A stretch of 64,000 bases of DNA from Paenibacillus harenae (GCF_030812415.1 NZ_JAUSST010000005.1:186001-250000); one strand, 5' to 3'; positions 50,598 through 59,501 are shown, numbered from the stretch's first letter. Notes: a model not told the origin generated them from the sequence alone. Program-made: numbers and translations.

Positions 50598-52295
50598 TTA
50601 AGCGAATGCCCGGTCATCCACGCTGTCCAGCCAGCTCTCGATGCTGCCGATGACGGAGGTTACGCAGCCGTCTTCGAACGGCGAGATCAGCCCGGCTTTC
50701 TTGACCAGTTCCGTGAAGGAGAGGCTTCCGCCCAGCTGGCATAGTCCAAGGTAATCGGCCCATGCGGCATCGCGGTCCTCGTGCATCTTCTTCCAGAACT
50801 GGAACGCGCAAATCTGCGCCAGCGTGTAGTCGATGTAATAGAACGGCGTGCTGAAAATATGGCCTTGCTTATGCCAGTAGCCGCCATGCTGCAGATAGGC
50901 ATTATCCGCATAGTCGCGATGAGGCAAGTACTTCTTCTCGATGTCGCGCCAGGCTTGCTTGCGCTCTGTCGGCGTCGCATCGGGATTTTCATAGATAAAG
51001 TGCTGGAATTCGTCAACCGTCACGCCGTACGGAATGAAGAGCAGTCCGCTGGTCAGGTGCTGGAAGCGGTATTTGTCGGCATCCTCCTGGAAGAACAGGT
51101 CCATCCACGGCCATGTGAAAAACTCCATGCTCATCGAATGAATCTCGCATGCCTCGTGGGTCGGGAAGCTGTATTCCGGCACGGCGAAGTTTCTGCTCTC
51201 GTACACCTGGAAGGCATGACCCGCCTCATGAGTAAGTACGTCGATGTCGCCTGACGTGCCGTTGAAGTTGGAGAAAATGTACGGCGAGCCATACTCGCTG
51301 ATATACGTGCAGTAGCCTCCGCTTTGCTTCCCCTTTTTGCTTACCAAATCCATTAAGCCGTTATCTTGCATGTAGCGGAAGAAGCTGTCCGTCTCCGGCG
51401 ACAGCTCGGCGTACATTCGGGCGCCGTTCGCGACGATCCAATCGGGGGCGCCCTTCGGCTTCGCATTGCCGGATAGAAACGCGAGGTTCTCGTCGTAATA
51501 CAGCAATTGATCGACGCCGATGCGGCTCCGCTGTCTTTCCATCAGCTTCGTCGCGGCAGGTACGATATGTTCGAGCACTTGCTTGCGGAAGCTTGCGACC
51601 ATGTCGGCATTATAGTCGGTGCGGTTCATCCGCGCGTATCCAAGCTCGACGTAATTGCGGAAGCCGAGCTTCTTGGCAATCGTGGTCCTTACTTTAACGA
51701 GATCGTCGTATAACCGGTCAAGCGTTTCCTCGTTGTCGGCCATGAAGCCGAAGGACGCCTCCGAGGCGCGGCGGCGCATATCGCGGTCGGTCGATTGCTG
51801 GAACGGCGTGAGCTGGGGCAGCGTTCGCTCCTCGCCCTCGAAGAGGATTTTGGCGGAGGCGATCAGCTTCGAATATTCCGTCGTTAATTTATTTTCCTGC
51901 TGCAAATATTCAATGACTTCAGGGCTGAACGTCTTCAGCGACAGCTCGGCCAGCTGGAACAGCTGCTTGCCCCACTTGCTCTCCAGCTCTGTGCGGAAGC
52001 GGGAGTTCGTAAGCGCCCGGTAGTAGTCGGTTATGTATTCCTGCACGACAGGTCCGTTCTCATCGTAAAAGTCTTGCTCCGCCTTATAAAATTCATCATT
52101 GGTGTCAATGGAATGACGGATGCTCGCGATGGTCTGCAGCGTATCGAATTCGCTGCGAAGCTTATTCATGCCGGACATGGCGGCGTCCTGCTTCTCGTAG
52201 CTGTCCGCCGACGTGAAGCCGGCCAGCAGCTCCTTGAACTTCTGCTCGAATGCTTTGACATCGGGACGCTCGTAACGATACTCGCTGAATTTCAT
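50598..52295 (-). CDS. M3-family oligoendopeptidase
   Basis: 565 residues, cytosolic. The zinc site is DVLTHEAGHAFQVYESR (HExxH) with the third ligand Glu in THEACEIHSMSMEFF; FSNFNGTSGDIDVLTHEAGH and YIDYTLAQICAFQFW are typical of M3B oligoendopeptidase F-like enzymes, which cleave short peptides. Length fits the M3B group. Convergent with the epimerase gene. Confidence 0.92.
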   Translation of the reverse strand: MKFSEYRYERPDVKAFEQKFKELLAGFTSADSYEKQDAAMSGMNKLRSEFDTLQTIASIRHSIDTNDEFYKAEQDFYDENGPVVQEYITDYYRALTNSRFRTELESKWGKQLFQLAELSLKTFSPEVIEYLQQENKLTTEYSKLIASAKILFEGEERTLPQLTPFQQSTDRDMRRRASEASFGFMADNEETLDRLYDDLVKVRTTIAKKLGFRNYVELGYARMNRTDYNADMVASFRKQVLEHIVPAATKLMERQRSRIGVDQLLYYDENLAFLSGNAKPKGAPDWIVANGARMYAELSPETDSFFRYMQDNGLMDLVSKKGKQSGGYCTYISEYGSPYIFSNFNGTSGDIDVLTHEAGHAFQVYESRNFAVPEYSFPTHEACEIHSMSMEFFTWPWMDLFFQEDADKYRFQHLTSGLLFIPYGVTVDEFQHFIYENPDATPTERKQAWRDIEKKYLPHRDYADNAYLQHGGYWHKQGHIFSTPFYYIDYTLAQICAFQFWKKMHEDRDAAWADYLGLCQLGGSLSFTELVKKAGLISPFEDGCVTSVIGSIESWLDSVDDRAFA

Positions 52296-52411
52296 TAACG
52301 TGCACCTGCCTTTTCCGAAATAATAGGAGGATTGGGGATGAAGCCCATTTCAAATAGTCTATTCGAGATTCGGTTATGCTAATCCTGCTCTAGTGCGGTT
52401 AAAAATCTTTT

Positions 52412-52450
52412 GAATATTCCTTGACAGGAATATTCGGTATGGGGTATATT
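52412..52450 (+). promoter_or_regulatory. arsR-type promoter with palindromic operator
   Basis: GAATATTCC-TTGACA-GGAATATTC (52412-52435) is a perfect 9-6-9 inverted repeat with the -35 box in its centre; TATATT follows 18 bp after TTGACA. The predicted start near 52457 lies after the in-frame ATG 52455, so translation must begin at 52500. Confidence 0.75.
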
Positions 52451-52499
52451 AAGGATGCGAGATACGAAAACGACTGAACAACAAAGGAACAAAAGGCAA

Positions 52500-52832
52500 A
52501 TGGACACGACTACATTTAGCGCGCTTTCCGAGCCGAACCGCTTGCGCATCGTAGAGCTGCTGCAAGCAGGGCCGATGACAGTAGGGGATATAGCGGAACG
52601 TCTAGGTTTACGGCAGCCGCAAGCATCCAAGCATCTGCGTGTATTATTGGAGGCTGGACTGGTCGAGGTGCAGGCGGATGCCAATAGGCGGCATTACAAG
52701 CTCCGAGAGCAGCCTTTTCAAGCGATGGATGAGTGGCTGGATGCTTATCGCCGCATGTGGGAAGAACGCTTCGACAACTTAGACCTTTATTTGCAGAAGC
52801 TTCAAGCTGAGAAAAACAATAAGAATAACTAA
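52500..52832 (+). CDS. ArsR-family transcriptional regulator
   Basis: 110 residues with the ArsR winged helix: FSALSEPNRLRIVELLQAGPMTVGDIAERLGLRQPQASKHLRVLLEAGLVEVQADANRRHYKL. The metal-binding ELCVCDL motif is absent, so it belongs to the SdpR-like subgroup that usually precedes an SRPBCC gene, as here (21 bases downstream). It should repress its own operon from the 52412 palindrome. Ribosome site AAAGG. Confidence 0.9.
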   Translation: MDTTTFSALSEPNRLRIVELLQAGPMTVGDIAERLGLRQPQASKHLRVLLEAGLVEVQADANRRHYKLREQPFQAMDEWLDAYRRMWEERFDNLDLYLQKLQAEKNNKNN

Positions 52833-52853
52833 AACATGGGAGGAATTACAAAA

Positions 52854-53366
52854 ATGGCAAATCAAATGATTATGAAGGTAGAAGGTCAAGAGTTCGTTAT
52901 GGAGCGCGTCTTCAACGCGCCGAAGGAGCTTGTATTCAAAGCGTTTTCCGAAGCAGAGCATTTGAAGCAATGGTGGGGACCCCGGGGCTGGACGCTTACG
53001 GCATGTACGATTGATTTCCGCCCGGGCGGCGTGTGGCATTATTGCATGAAATGCATCGACGAGAATCAAGGCGATTTCTTCGGCTTCGAATCTTGGGGGA
53101 AAGGCGTCTACGGAGAGATCGTGGAGCAAGAGAAAATTGTATATACCGATTATTTCTCGGATGCAGAGGGCAATGAATCGGAAGATATGCCGCCGTCGCT
53201 GATCACGTTAGTATTCGAGGAGCAGGACGGAAAGACGAAAGTATTGAGCCGTTCGCGTTTCCATTCGGCCGAGGCACTTCAAGCAAGCGTAGAGATGGGA
53301 ATGGAGCAAGGCATTCGGGAAACTTGGGATCGTCTTGTCGAGCATCTGGAAGCGGTGCAGAAATAA
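52854..53366 (+). CDS. SRPBCC/AHSA1-domain protein
   Basis: 170 residues: FVMERVFNAPKELVFKAFSEAEHLKQWWGPRGWTLTACTIDFRPGGVWHYCM, later YTDYFSDAEG, and the terminal helix GIRETWDRLVEHLEAV. Typical Bet v 1-like, Aha1-related ligand-binding fold; function unknown. ATG 52836 is within the GGGAGG ribosome site, so the start is 52854. Co-transcribed with the ArsR gene. Confidence 0.9.
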   Translation: MANQMIMKVEGQEFVMERVFNAPKELVFKAFSEAEHLKQWWGPRGWTLTACTIDFRPGGVWHYCMKCIDENQGDFFGFESWGKGVYGEIVEQEKIVYTDYFSDAEGNESEDMPPSLITLVFEEQDGKTKVLSRSRFHSAEALQASVEMGMEQGIRETWDRLVEHLEAVQK

Positions 53367-53379
53367 TCGGATGGAATGG

Positions 53380-53424
53380 AAGAAGAGCCTCGCTGCTGAA
53401 CGATGCGGCGGGCTCTTCTTTTTT
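53380..53424. terminator. Terminator of the ArsR-SRPBCC operon
   Basis: AAGAAGAGCC/GGCTCTTCTT with inner GC-rich pairs and TTTT tail; also lies at the end of the convergent aldo/keto reductase gene. Confidence 0.85.
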
Positions 53425-53436
53425 GCATGGCATGCC

Positions 53437-54303
53437 TTAAAAATCGAAGTTGTCCGGGTCGGGGCCGACGCGCCGGTTCTCGTTCAACGCTTCGATCTGT
53501 TCCATGTCGTCGCTAGTGAGCTCGAAGTCGAATACATTGGCATTCTCGATTATACGGTGCTCCTTCGTCGACTTCGGTATCGTAACGACGCCGCGCTGGA
53601 GATTCCATCGGAGGATCGCTTGGGCGACTGATTTGCCATGCCGTGCCGCGATCTGCCGTAGAACGGGATGCTCGAACAGTTGCCCTTGCATAAGCGGCGA
53701 CCAAGCTTCAAGCTGAATGCCTTGCTCTTTGGTGAAGCTGTGCAATTCCTGCTGCGTCAGCAACGGATGCAGCTCGACTTGGTTGACCATCGGCTTGAAT
53801 TCAGCCGTCTCCATCAGATCCTTCAGGTGATGGATTTGGAAGTTGCTGACGCCGATGGCCTTCACGCGTCCTTGCTTATAGAGAGCTTCTAGCGCTCGCC
53901 ACGCTTCTTTATATTTGCCCGCAACGGGCCAGTGAATGAGATACAGGTCGAGATATTCAAGGCCCAGCTTGCCAAGGCTCGTCTCGAAAGCCGCGAGCGT
54001 CTGCTCGTAGCCGAGGTCGGCATTCCATACCTTCGAAGTGATGAAGAGCTCATCTCTAGTCAGTCCGGATTCGCCGCCGCTCAGCGCCTCACGGATGCCT
54101 TGGCCGACTCCGGCTTCGTTCTCGTAGATCGCAGCCGTATCGATGCTGCGGTAGCCGTGCTTGATCGCCGCTTTGATGGCTTCTACCAGTTCAGCGCCTT
54201 CTTCGACCTTGAATACGCCGAGGCCGAACCAAGGCATCCGAACGCCGTTTCTTAAGGTTGTCGTGGCTTGCAGGCTAGTTATTGGATTTGTTGTAGTTGT
54301 CAC
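53437..54303 (-). CDS. Aldo/keto reductase (AKR5/YvgN-like)
   Basis: 288 residues from GTG 54303 (GAGAGGA nine bases upstream; the longer frame lacks a signal). LRNGVRMPWFGLGVFKVEEG, SIDTAAIYENEAGVGQGIR (Asp/Tyr), LFITSKVWNADLGY (Lys), LYLIHWPVAGKYKEAWRALE (His), VTIPKSTKEHRI (NADP binding). This matches the AKR5 group (YvgN/YtbE) that reduces methylglyoxal and other aldehydes. Follows the MFS gene by 25 bases on the same strand. Confidence 0.92.
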   Translation of the reverse strand: MTTTTNPITSLQATTTLRNGVRMPWFGLGVFKVEEGAELVEAIKAAIKHGYRSIDTAAIYENEAGVGQGIREALSGGESGLTRDELFITSKVWNADLGYEQTLAAFETSLGKLGLEYLDLYLIHWPVAGKYKEAWRALEALYKQGRVKAIGVSNFQIHHLKDLMETAEFKPMVNQVELHPLLTQQELHSFTKEQGIQLEAWSPLMQGQLFEHPVLRQIAARHGKSVAQAILRWNLQRGVVTIPKSTKEHRIIENANVFDFELTSDDMEQIEALNENRRVGPDPDNFDF

Positions 54304-54328
54304 GATGGTACATCCTCTCGATGTTGTA

Positions 54329-55540
54329 TTAGGCCGAAGCACGCAGCTTCTTCTCTTTCCTACTGTCCTTTGCCTCTAATGCGCGAACCCATCCGGTTAA
54401 CATAACCGCACCGGCGACCATGAGCGATCCGATCCATGCGGTATGAATGATGCCGATGCCTCCGGCAATGACGCCGCCGAGATAAGCGCCGATCGCAATG
54501 CCCGCATTGAATGCGGCAATGTTGAAGGCAGAAGCGACATCGACCGACTTCGGCGTATAGCGTTCAGCCAGCATGACGACATAGAGCTGCAGGCCCGGCA
54601 CATTCATGAACGCCAGCAAGCCCATGGCGATTATCGTCAGGAGACCGGCCGCCTTGAACGGTGCGGTGAACGTTAGCACGAGCAAAATGACGGCTTGCAT
54701 TGCGAACATATAGAACAAAGCCTTCACGGGATTGCGGTTGGCGGCCTTGCCTCCAATAACGTTGCCTATGGCTATCGCAAGTCCGTATACAAGCAGAATG
54801 ACGACAATCGCCTTCTCGCCGAATCCGGTTATATCGTGCAGCAGCGGGGATAAATAAGTGAAGACGACGAACGTTCCGCCGTAGCCGAGCGCCGTGATGG
54901 CGAAGGCCAGCAGCAATCTTCCGTTCGTGATCACTTTAAGCTGGTCGCGCATAGTGGTTGATGCCCCTTTGCGCAAGCCCGAAGGGACGAGAATCAGATT
55001 CGCAATGAACGACAGGATGCCGATGGCGACGATCGCGACGAAGGCGATTCGCCAGCCGAACTGCTGGCCGATCCAAGTGCCGATCGGCACGCCGGTAACG
55101 GTAGCGACCGTCAGTCCGGAGAACATGAGGGCAATGGCGCTTGCTCTTCGGTTCTCCGGCACGAGATCGGCTGCGATCGTTGAGCCGATCGACATGAATA
55201 TGCCGTGTGCTAGCGCGGATACGAGCCGTCCGATGAGCAGGACGGCAATGCCGCCCGCCAGCGAGGCCAGCGTATTGCCGATGATGAAGACGATCATAAT
55301 CGCCAGCAGCAGCTTTTTGCGAGATACCCTGGCGGTAAGCGATGTAAGGATGGGAGCGCCAAACGTGATGCCTAGCGCATATAGCGATACGGTTAATCCT
55401 GCAGTTGTGATCGATATGTGCAAGTCGTCGGCGATAAGAGGCAGCAGCCCCACGCTGATGAACTCTGTCGTCCCGATGGCGAAGGCGCTTATCGCTAACG
55501 CAAGCAGCGCAAAGGTACTTCTTCTTTGAGTCGTTGTCAT
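54329..55540 (-). CDS. MFS transporter, AraJ/YdhP-type drug or sugar efflux
   Basis: 403 residues with twelve spans. FAIGTTEFISVGLLPLIADDLHISITTAGLTVSLYALG is the signature start of this drug:H+ antiporter subgroup; motif A-like SLTARVSRKKLLL, motif C-like GVPIGTWIGQQFGWR. Substrate unknown. ATG 55555 is within ATGGAGG, so the start is ATG 55540. Transcribed with the aldo/keto reductase and divergent from an HxlR regulator, the standard arrangement for an electrophile-responsive efflux/detoxification unit. Confidence 0.9.
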   Translation of the reverse strand: MTTTQRRSTFALLALAISAFAIGTTEFISVGLLPLIADDLHISITTAGLTVSLYALGITFGAPILTSLTARVSRKKLLLAIMIVFIIGNTLASLAGGIAVLLIGRLVSALAHGIFMSIGSTIAADLVPENRRASAIALMFSGLTVATVTGVPIGTWIGQQFGWRIAFVAIVAIGILSFIANLILVPSGLRKGASTTMRDQLKVITNGRLLLAFAITALGYGGTFVVFTYLSPLLHDITGFGEKAIVVILLVYGLAIAIGNVIGGKAANRNPVKALFYMFAMQAVILLVLTFTAPFKAAGLLTIIAMGLLAFMNVPGLQLYVVMLAERYTPKSVDVASAFNIAAFNAGIAIGAYLGGVIAGGIGIIHTAWIGSLMVAGAVMLTGWVRALEAKDSRKEKKLRASA

Positions 55541-55623
55541 ACGTTTTTCCTCCATAGTAGTAATGACCGGCCGGTAAATGCTATTATGGATGAATCGAGC
55601 TGCGATGAATAGTACGTACTTTC

Positions 55624-55680
55624 AAGTACTATAGATACTGCGAAGTGCTATAGGTACCGAGAAGTGCCTATTAGACGGCA
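55624..55680. promoter_or_regulatory. Three 19-bp tandem repeats between hxlR-type and MFS genes
   Basis: Copies start at 55624, 55643 and 55662 and begin AAGTACTATAG, AAGTGCTATAG and AAGTGCCTATTAG. The exact 19-bp period, about two helical turns, suits adjacent HxlR dimers on one face. The palindrome AGTACGTACT (55611-55620) adjoins. Confidence 0.65.
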
Positions 55681-55689
55681 AGGAGGAAT

Positions 55690-56091
55690 ATGATCGATAT
55701 GGTACAAAAAAAATACAATATATCGGTGGAAGCGACGCTTGAGGTGATCGGCGGAAAGTGGAAATGCGTCATTCTGTGCCATTTGACGCATGGGACGAAG
55801 CGTACGAGCGATTTGAAACGATTAATGCCTGCTATTACGCAGAAGATGCTGACGCAGCAGTTGCGGGAGCTGGAGCAGGACGGTATCGTCAACCGCATCA
55901 GCTACAATCAAGTTCCGCCAAAAGTGGAGTATGAGCTTAGCGAGTACGGCTGGAGCTTGAAGCCGATTCTAGATTCGCTCTGCAATTGGGGCGAACTCCA
56001 TATCATTAAAGAGTACGGCGATATCAACGAGGTGCTGGAGGACAGCATCTTGAACTACAAGGATAAGGACGAGGAGACGGTTCTTCGTTAA
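55690..56091 (+). CDS. HxlR-family transcriptional regulator
   Basis: 133 residues; winged helix of the HxlR type: VEATLEVIGGKWKCVILCHLTHGTKRTSDLKRLMPAITQKMLTQQLRELEQDGIVNR. Cys26 in WKCVIL is at the place of the redox- or aldehyde-sensing Cys of HypR/YodB relatives, with another Cys at LCHL; sensing of electrophiles is therefore plausible. AAGGAGG precedes the ATG closely (3 bases); ATG 55699 is possible. Likely controls the divergent MFS-reductase pair through the 19-bp repeats. Confidence 0.9.
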   Translation: MIDMVQKKYNISVEATLEVIGGKWKCVILCHLTHGTKRTSDLKRLMPAITQKMLTQQLRELEQDGIVNRISYNQVPPKVEYELSEYGWSLKPILDSLCNWGELHIIKEYGDINEVLEDSILNYKDKDEETVLR

Positions 56092-56120
56092 CTGCGGTTA
56101 TACGGGACGGGTGATATGCG

Positions 56121-56957
56121 ATGAAAAAAAGGCTTCTAGATATACTTATTATTGTGATTGGCGCGTTCCTGTTCGCGCTTGGCGTCAATCTGTTCGTCAT
56201 TCCGAACGAGCTCGGCGAAGGCGGCGTTACGGGTATTACGATTATTTTGTACTACTTGTTCGAATGGTCGCCGGGTATCGTCAGTCTGGTCATCAATGGT
56301 ATGCTGCTCATTGTAGGTTACCGGTTTCTCGATCGGACGGCAGTTCTGTATACGATCATTGCGGTTGCGAGCAACTCGCTGTTCCTTGTATTGACGGAGC
56401 ACTGGCGCATAGAGTCGGATGAAATCGTCGTGAATGCCATATTCGGCGGCATGTTCGTCGGGATCGGCATCGGCCTTATTATCCGGGTCGGCGGCACGAC
56501 GGCGGGTACGACTATTTTGGCCCGAATCGCCAATAAATATTTGGATTGGAATATCAGTTATGCGCTGCTATTCTTTGATCTGATCGTTGCGTTCTCTTCC
56601 TTCTTCATCATAGGAGCGAAAGCGCTCATGCTAACGATTATTATGCTCTATATCGGAACGAAGGTGATGGACTTCATCATTGAGGGCGTCAATCCGAAGA
56701 AGGCCGTTACGATCATCTCCAAGGAGCATCAGAAGATTGCCGACCAGGTCATTTCGATTATGGATCGGGGCGTTACGATTCTTCACGGGCAAGGCTATTA
56801 TACGAAAAACAAGCAGGAGATTCTGTATATCGTGATCGGTAAACAGGAGCTCAGTATGCTGAAAAAAATCGTCAAGGCCGCGGACAAAAACGCGTTCATT
56901 ACCATTCATGACGTGCGCGACGTATTCGGCGAAGGCTTTATCGATATATCGAAGTAA
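56121..56957 (+). CDS. YitT-family membrane protein
   Basis: 278 residues. Five membrane spans in the first 180 (IIVIGAFLFALGVNLFVIPNELGEGGVTGITIILYYLF; LVINGMLLIVGY; FVGIGIGLIIRVGGTTAGTTILARI), then the cytosolic DUF2179 domain (KAVTIISKEHQKIADQVISIMDRGVTILHGQGYYTKNKQEILYIVI). Transport role assumed for the family, substrate unknown. Follows hxlR by 29 bases and may share its transcript. Confidence 0.92.
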   Translation: MKKRLLDILIIVIGAFLFALGVNLFVIPNELGEGGVTGITIILYYLFEWSPGIVSLVINGMLLIVGYRFLDRTAVLYTIIAVASNSLFLVLTEHWRIESDEIVVNAIFGGMFVGIGIGLIIRVGGTTAGTTILARIANKYLDWNISYALLFFDLIVAFSSFFIIGAKALMLTIIMLYIGTKVMDFIIEGVNPKKAVTIISKEHQKIADQVISIMDRGVTILHGQGYYTKNKQEILYIVIGKQELSMLKKIVKAADKNAFITIHDVRDVFGEGFIDISK

Positions 56958-56969
56958 TGGCATAAGTGC

Positions 56970-57000
56970 AACCGCACCGCAGCTTGCGGCTGCGGTTTTT
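56970..57000 (+). terminator. Terminator after the YitT gene
   Basis: AACCGCA/TGCGGTT with inner CCGC/GCGG stem, running into TTTTTGTTGTTT. Confidence 0.8.
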
Positions 57001-57051
57001 GTTGTTTAGGGCGATCAGCCTTGGTCAAGCTCCAGCGGCGTCAAATAATGA

Positions 57052-57236
57052 CTCGTATACGACATGGTCGAGGATGGCAGTTTGGCAACCGCTGAGGATG
57101 AGATTGATTTCGACCATCATATGGTGAAGATGGCGTTGGCAGCGACAAATTTCCGGACATAACGGGGCTTGCACGCGCTATGAAGGAGACCGGCGTGGAA
57201 AAGTACGATAATGAATGGTGGCTGGTCAGCAGCTAG
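57052..57236 (+). pseudogene. Frameshifted gene remnant, unrecognised
   Basis: One frame reads MVEDGSLATAEDEIDFDHHM then VKMALAATNF and stops at 57160; from about 57153 a second frame continues smoothly as PDITGLARAMKETGVEKYDN and EWWLVSS to a stop at 57234. The join within AATTTCCGG looks like a one-base frameshift in the end of a former gene. Family not recognised. The remaining 57237-57418 holds only the rlmN leader, A/T-rich near 57355. Confidence 0.5.
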
Positions 57237-57418
57237 TGGCGAACATTGCTATGATTGAAGAGACGCATCGCGTGCCATACCTAGCGGGAACGCGCAACTT
57301 TTTTATAATATGTCACGACTATATCCCTCCTTGTGTTCCGGCTGAAATTTTGGGACAATATGATATAGTTTGTATGAGGCGAACGAGGATCGATACAGCT
57401 TTGAAAAGAGGGCAATCA

Positions 57419-58519
57419 ATGAGCAAACCATCCATTTACGGATTAACGCTTGCGCAGTTGACGGACTGGCTGCAAGAGCGTGGACATAAGAAGGGCAGAG
57501 CGGCGCAAGTATGGGATTATTTATACCGCAGAAGAGTTACGGCTTATACAGAGATGACGGAGCTGAATCCGGCATGCGCGGAGCTGCTTGCCGAGCAATT
57601 CACCATACAGACATTAACCGAGCATGTGAAGCAGCAGTCGGCTGACGGAACGGTTAAGTTTCTATTTCGTCTGACGGACGGCAATCTGATCGAGACGGTT
57701 ATGATGCGCCATAAGTTCGGACTATCCGTCTGCGTGACGACACAGGTCGGTTGCAACATCGGCTGCAGCTTCTGCGCGAGCGGTCTGCTGGCGAAGAGCC
57801 GCGACTTGTCAGGCGGAGAGATCGTGGAGCAGATCATGAAGGTACAGTTCCATCTAGATAGCGCGGGCGCCGGAGAGCGAGTGAGCAATATCGTCGTTAT
57901 GGGCATCGGCGAGCCGTTCGACAACTACGCCAACATGTCGGACTTTATCCGCGTCGTCACCGATCACAAGGGCTTGGCTATCGGACCGAGGCATATTACG
58001 GTTTCGACGAGCGGTCTGGCGAAGAAGATCGTCGAATTCGCGGATGATACCGATCTTCCGGTTAATCTCGCCGTGTCGCTGCATGCGCCTAACGATGAGC
58101 TTCGCACGCGCATTATGAAGATTAACAAAGCGATACCGATCGAGAAGCTGATGCAGGCTATCGATTATTACTTGGAGAAGACGAAGCGGAGAATAACGCT
58201 CGAATATATACTGCTGAAGGACGTTAACGACAAGAAGGAGCATGCGCTCGAGCTCGCCGAGCTGGTTGGCGCTCGCAAGCAGCTTGCCACGGTGAATCTC
58301 ATTCCGTACAATCCGGTCGATGAGCATAGCCAGTATCAACGGAGCGAGCAGGAATCGATCCGGATCTTCTATGATACGCTTAAGAAGCAAGGCATTAACT
58401 GCAGCGTTCGTCTGGAGCATGGCGCGGACATCGATGCGGCGTGCGGCCAGCTAAGGAGCAAGCAGCTGCGCAGCGGCGACAACGATGCGGAGACGGAGCA
58501 TGGAGCGGCGTTAGCCTGA
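57419..58519 (+). CDS. rlmN: 23S rRNA adenine-C2 methyltransferase RlmN
   Basis: 366 residues. Radical-SAM cluster CNIGCSFC in CVTTQVGCNIGCSFCASG, N-terminal PSIYGLTLAQLTDWLQERG, GTVKFLFRLTDGNLIETVMM, MGIGEPFDNY, HITVSTSGL and the C-terminal IDAACGQLRSK with the Cys that carries the methyl group. This is RlmN, which methylates A2503 of 23S rRNA and A37 of some tRNAs; similarity to B. subtilis RlmN is closer than to Cfr resistance enzymes. Start ATG 57419 behind AAAGAGGG. Slightly long Asp/Glu-rich tail. Confidence 0.92.
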   Translation: MSKPSIYGLTLAQLTDWLQERGHKKGRAAQVWDYLYRRRVTAYTEMTELNPACAELLAEQFTIQTLTEHVKQQSADGTVKFLFRLTDGNLIETVMMRHKFGLSVCVTTQVGCNIGCSFCASGLLAKSRDLSGGEIVEQIMKVQFHLDSAGAGERVSNIVVMGIGEPFDNYANMSDFIRVVTDHKGLAIGPRHITVSTSGLAKKIVEFADDTDLPVNLAVSLHAPNDELRTRIMKINKAIPIEKLMQAIDYYLEKTKRRITLEYILLKDVNDKKEHALELAELVGARKQLATVNLIPYNPVDEHSQYQRSEQESIRIFYDTLKKQGINCSVRLEHGADIDAACGQLRSKQLRSGDNDAETEHGAALA

Positions 58520-58530
58520 AAAAACAACAA

Positions 58531-58574
58531 AACGGGGAGATGCCGAGGACTTATGTCCAAGGGATCTCCCCGTT
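58531..58574. terminator. Terminator between rlmN and the ArsR-type regulator
   Basis: AACGGGGAGAT/ATCTCCCCGTT, 11 perfect pairs, with an inner GGAC/GTCC stem. Confidence 0.85.
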
Positions 58575-58583
58575 TCTCGTTGA

Positions 58584-59501
58584 TTAGCTTTCCTTCACGT
58601 CGAACAAAACGCGAGCCATCAAGTCCTGGCTGTAATTGCCGAAATGTTTGCCGAAGATCGTCAGCCCGCGCTTGTTGACCGTTTTATCCGTTACTGCAAG
58701 GCGGAATGTCAGCTCGCTCTTGTAATCGAGGTTGATCTGATCGATCGTAACATCCGATATGCGGCATCCGTCGATGAAGCTGCCTTCCTTATTGACCCGA
58801 ATGAGCTTGAGCATGCCGTATTGATTCAGATGCGGCGGCCACCAGTCAGGGTTGAACGTTCCTCTCGTTACGCCGAAGTCACCCGGACTCGTCCAATACC
58901 CGATTTCAATCCCATTGATATAGAAATAGATGTCGGACGGATAGTTCTCGCAGATGCCGGGCGCTTCCGAACCAATCTCCATAGAGAACTGGATCTCGCG
59001 AAATCGCTGATTAGGCTTTAAGTAGTTAGGGATTCTGTATTCCAGAAATCCTTCGGTGAGCCAAATGATTTCCGAGTCGATACGCTGCGGATCGGCAAAA
59101 TAACGCGGGTCGTCAAAGTCGCCGATAATGCTGTCTTTGGTAGCGAGTCCGCATGTCGGCGAAGCTTGATAATTGCTATAATGACCGATTTGCAGATTAA
59201 CCTCGTACAGATTATCGACGTCTTTCTTCTGAATATCGATCATAAGCAAATCCTCGTTCAAATAACATAGCTTCTGGATGCCATGTTTGCCTACGGTCGT
59301 ATTTATTTCAATTAGTCCGCTCTCTTCAAGCTTCTTCACATGCATCGTAATCGCTGCATTGCTCAGATTAAGCTTATTGGCGAGATCGTTCATGTTAAGG
59401 GATTGATTTTTGGCGAGTACTTCAAGAATTTCGATTCGAATCTCGGAGCTTAGCGCTTTGAACACGTTAAGGCCGCTCATTAAATCTTTGATGTAGATCA
59501 T
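58584..59501 (-). CDS. ArsR/HTH-type regulator with large ligand-binding domain
   Basis: 305 residues. Residues 8-85 are a winged helix (VFKALSSEIRIEILEVLAKNQSLNMNDLANKLNLSNAAITMHVKKLEESGLIEINT). The following 220 residues (IPNYLKPNQRFREIQFSMEIGSEAPGICENYPSDIYFYINGIEIGYWTSPGDFG, RGTFNPDWWPPHLNQYGMLKLIRVN) look like a beta-rich carbohydrate-binding fold. Proteins of this make-up sit beside arabinose-polymer genes in Paenibacillus and probably sense a sugar. Divergent from the ABC operon at 59914. Confidence 0.85.
   Translation of the reverse strand: MIYIKDLMSGLNVFKALSSEIRIEILEVLAKNQSLNMNDLANKLNLSNAAITMHVKKLEESGLIEINTTVGKHGIQKLCYLNEDLLMIDIQKKDVDNLYEVNLQIGHYSNYQASPTCGLATKDSIIGDFDDPRYFADPQRIDSEIIWLTEGFLEYRIPNYLKPNQRFREIQFSMEIGSEAPGICENYPSDIYFYINGIEIGYWTSPGDFGVTRGTFNPDWWPPHLNQYGMLKLIRVNKEGSFIDGCRISDVTIDQINLDYKSELTFRLAVTDKTVNKRGLTIFGKHFGNYSQDLMARVLFDVKES

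Noticed and set aside
57419..58519. Cfr-type antibiotic resistance methyltransferase
   Set aside because: N-terminal PSIYGLTLAQL, MGIGEPFDN and overall pattern match housekeeping RlmN, not Cfr.
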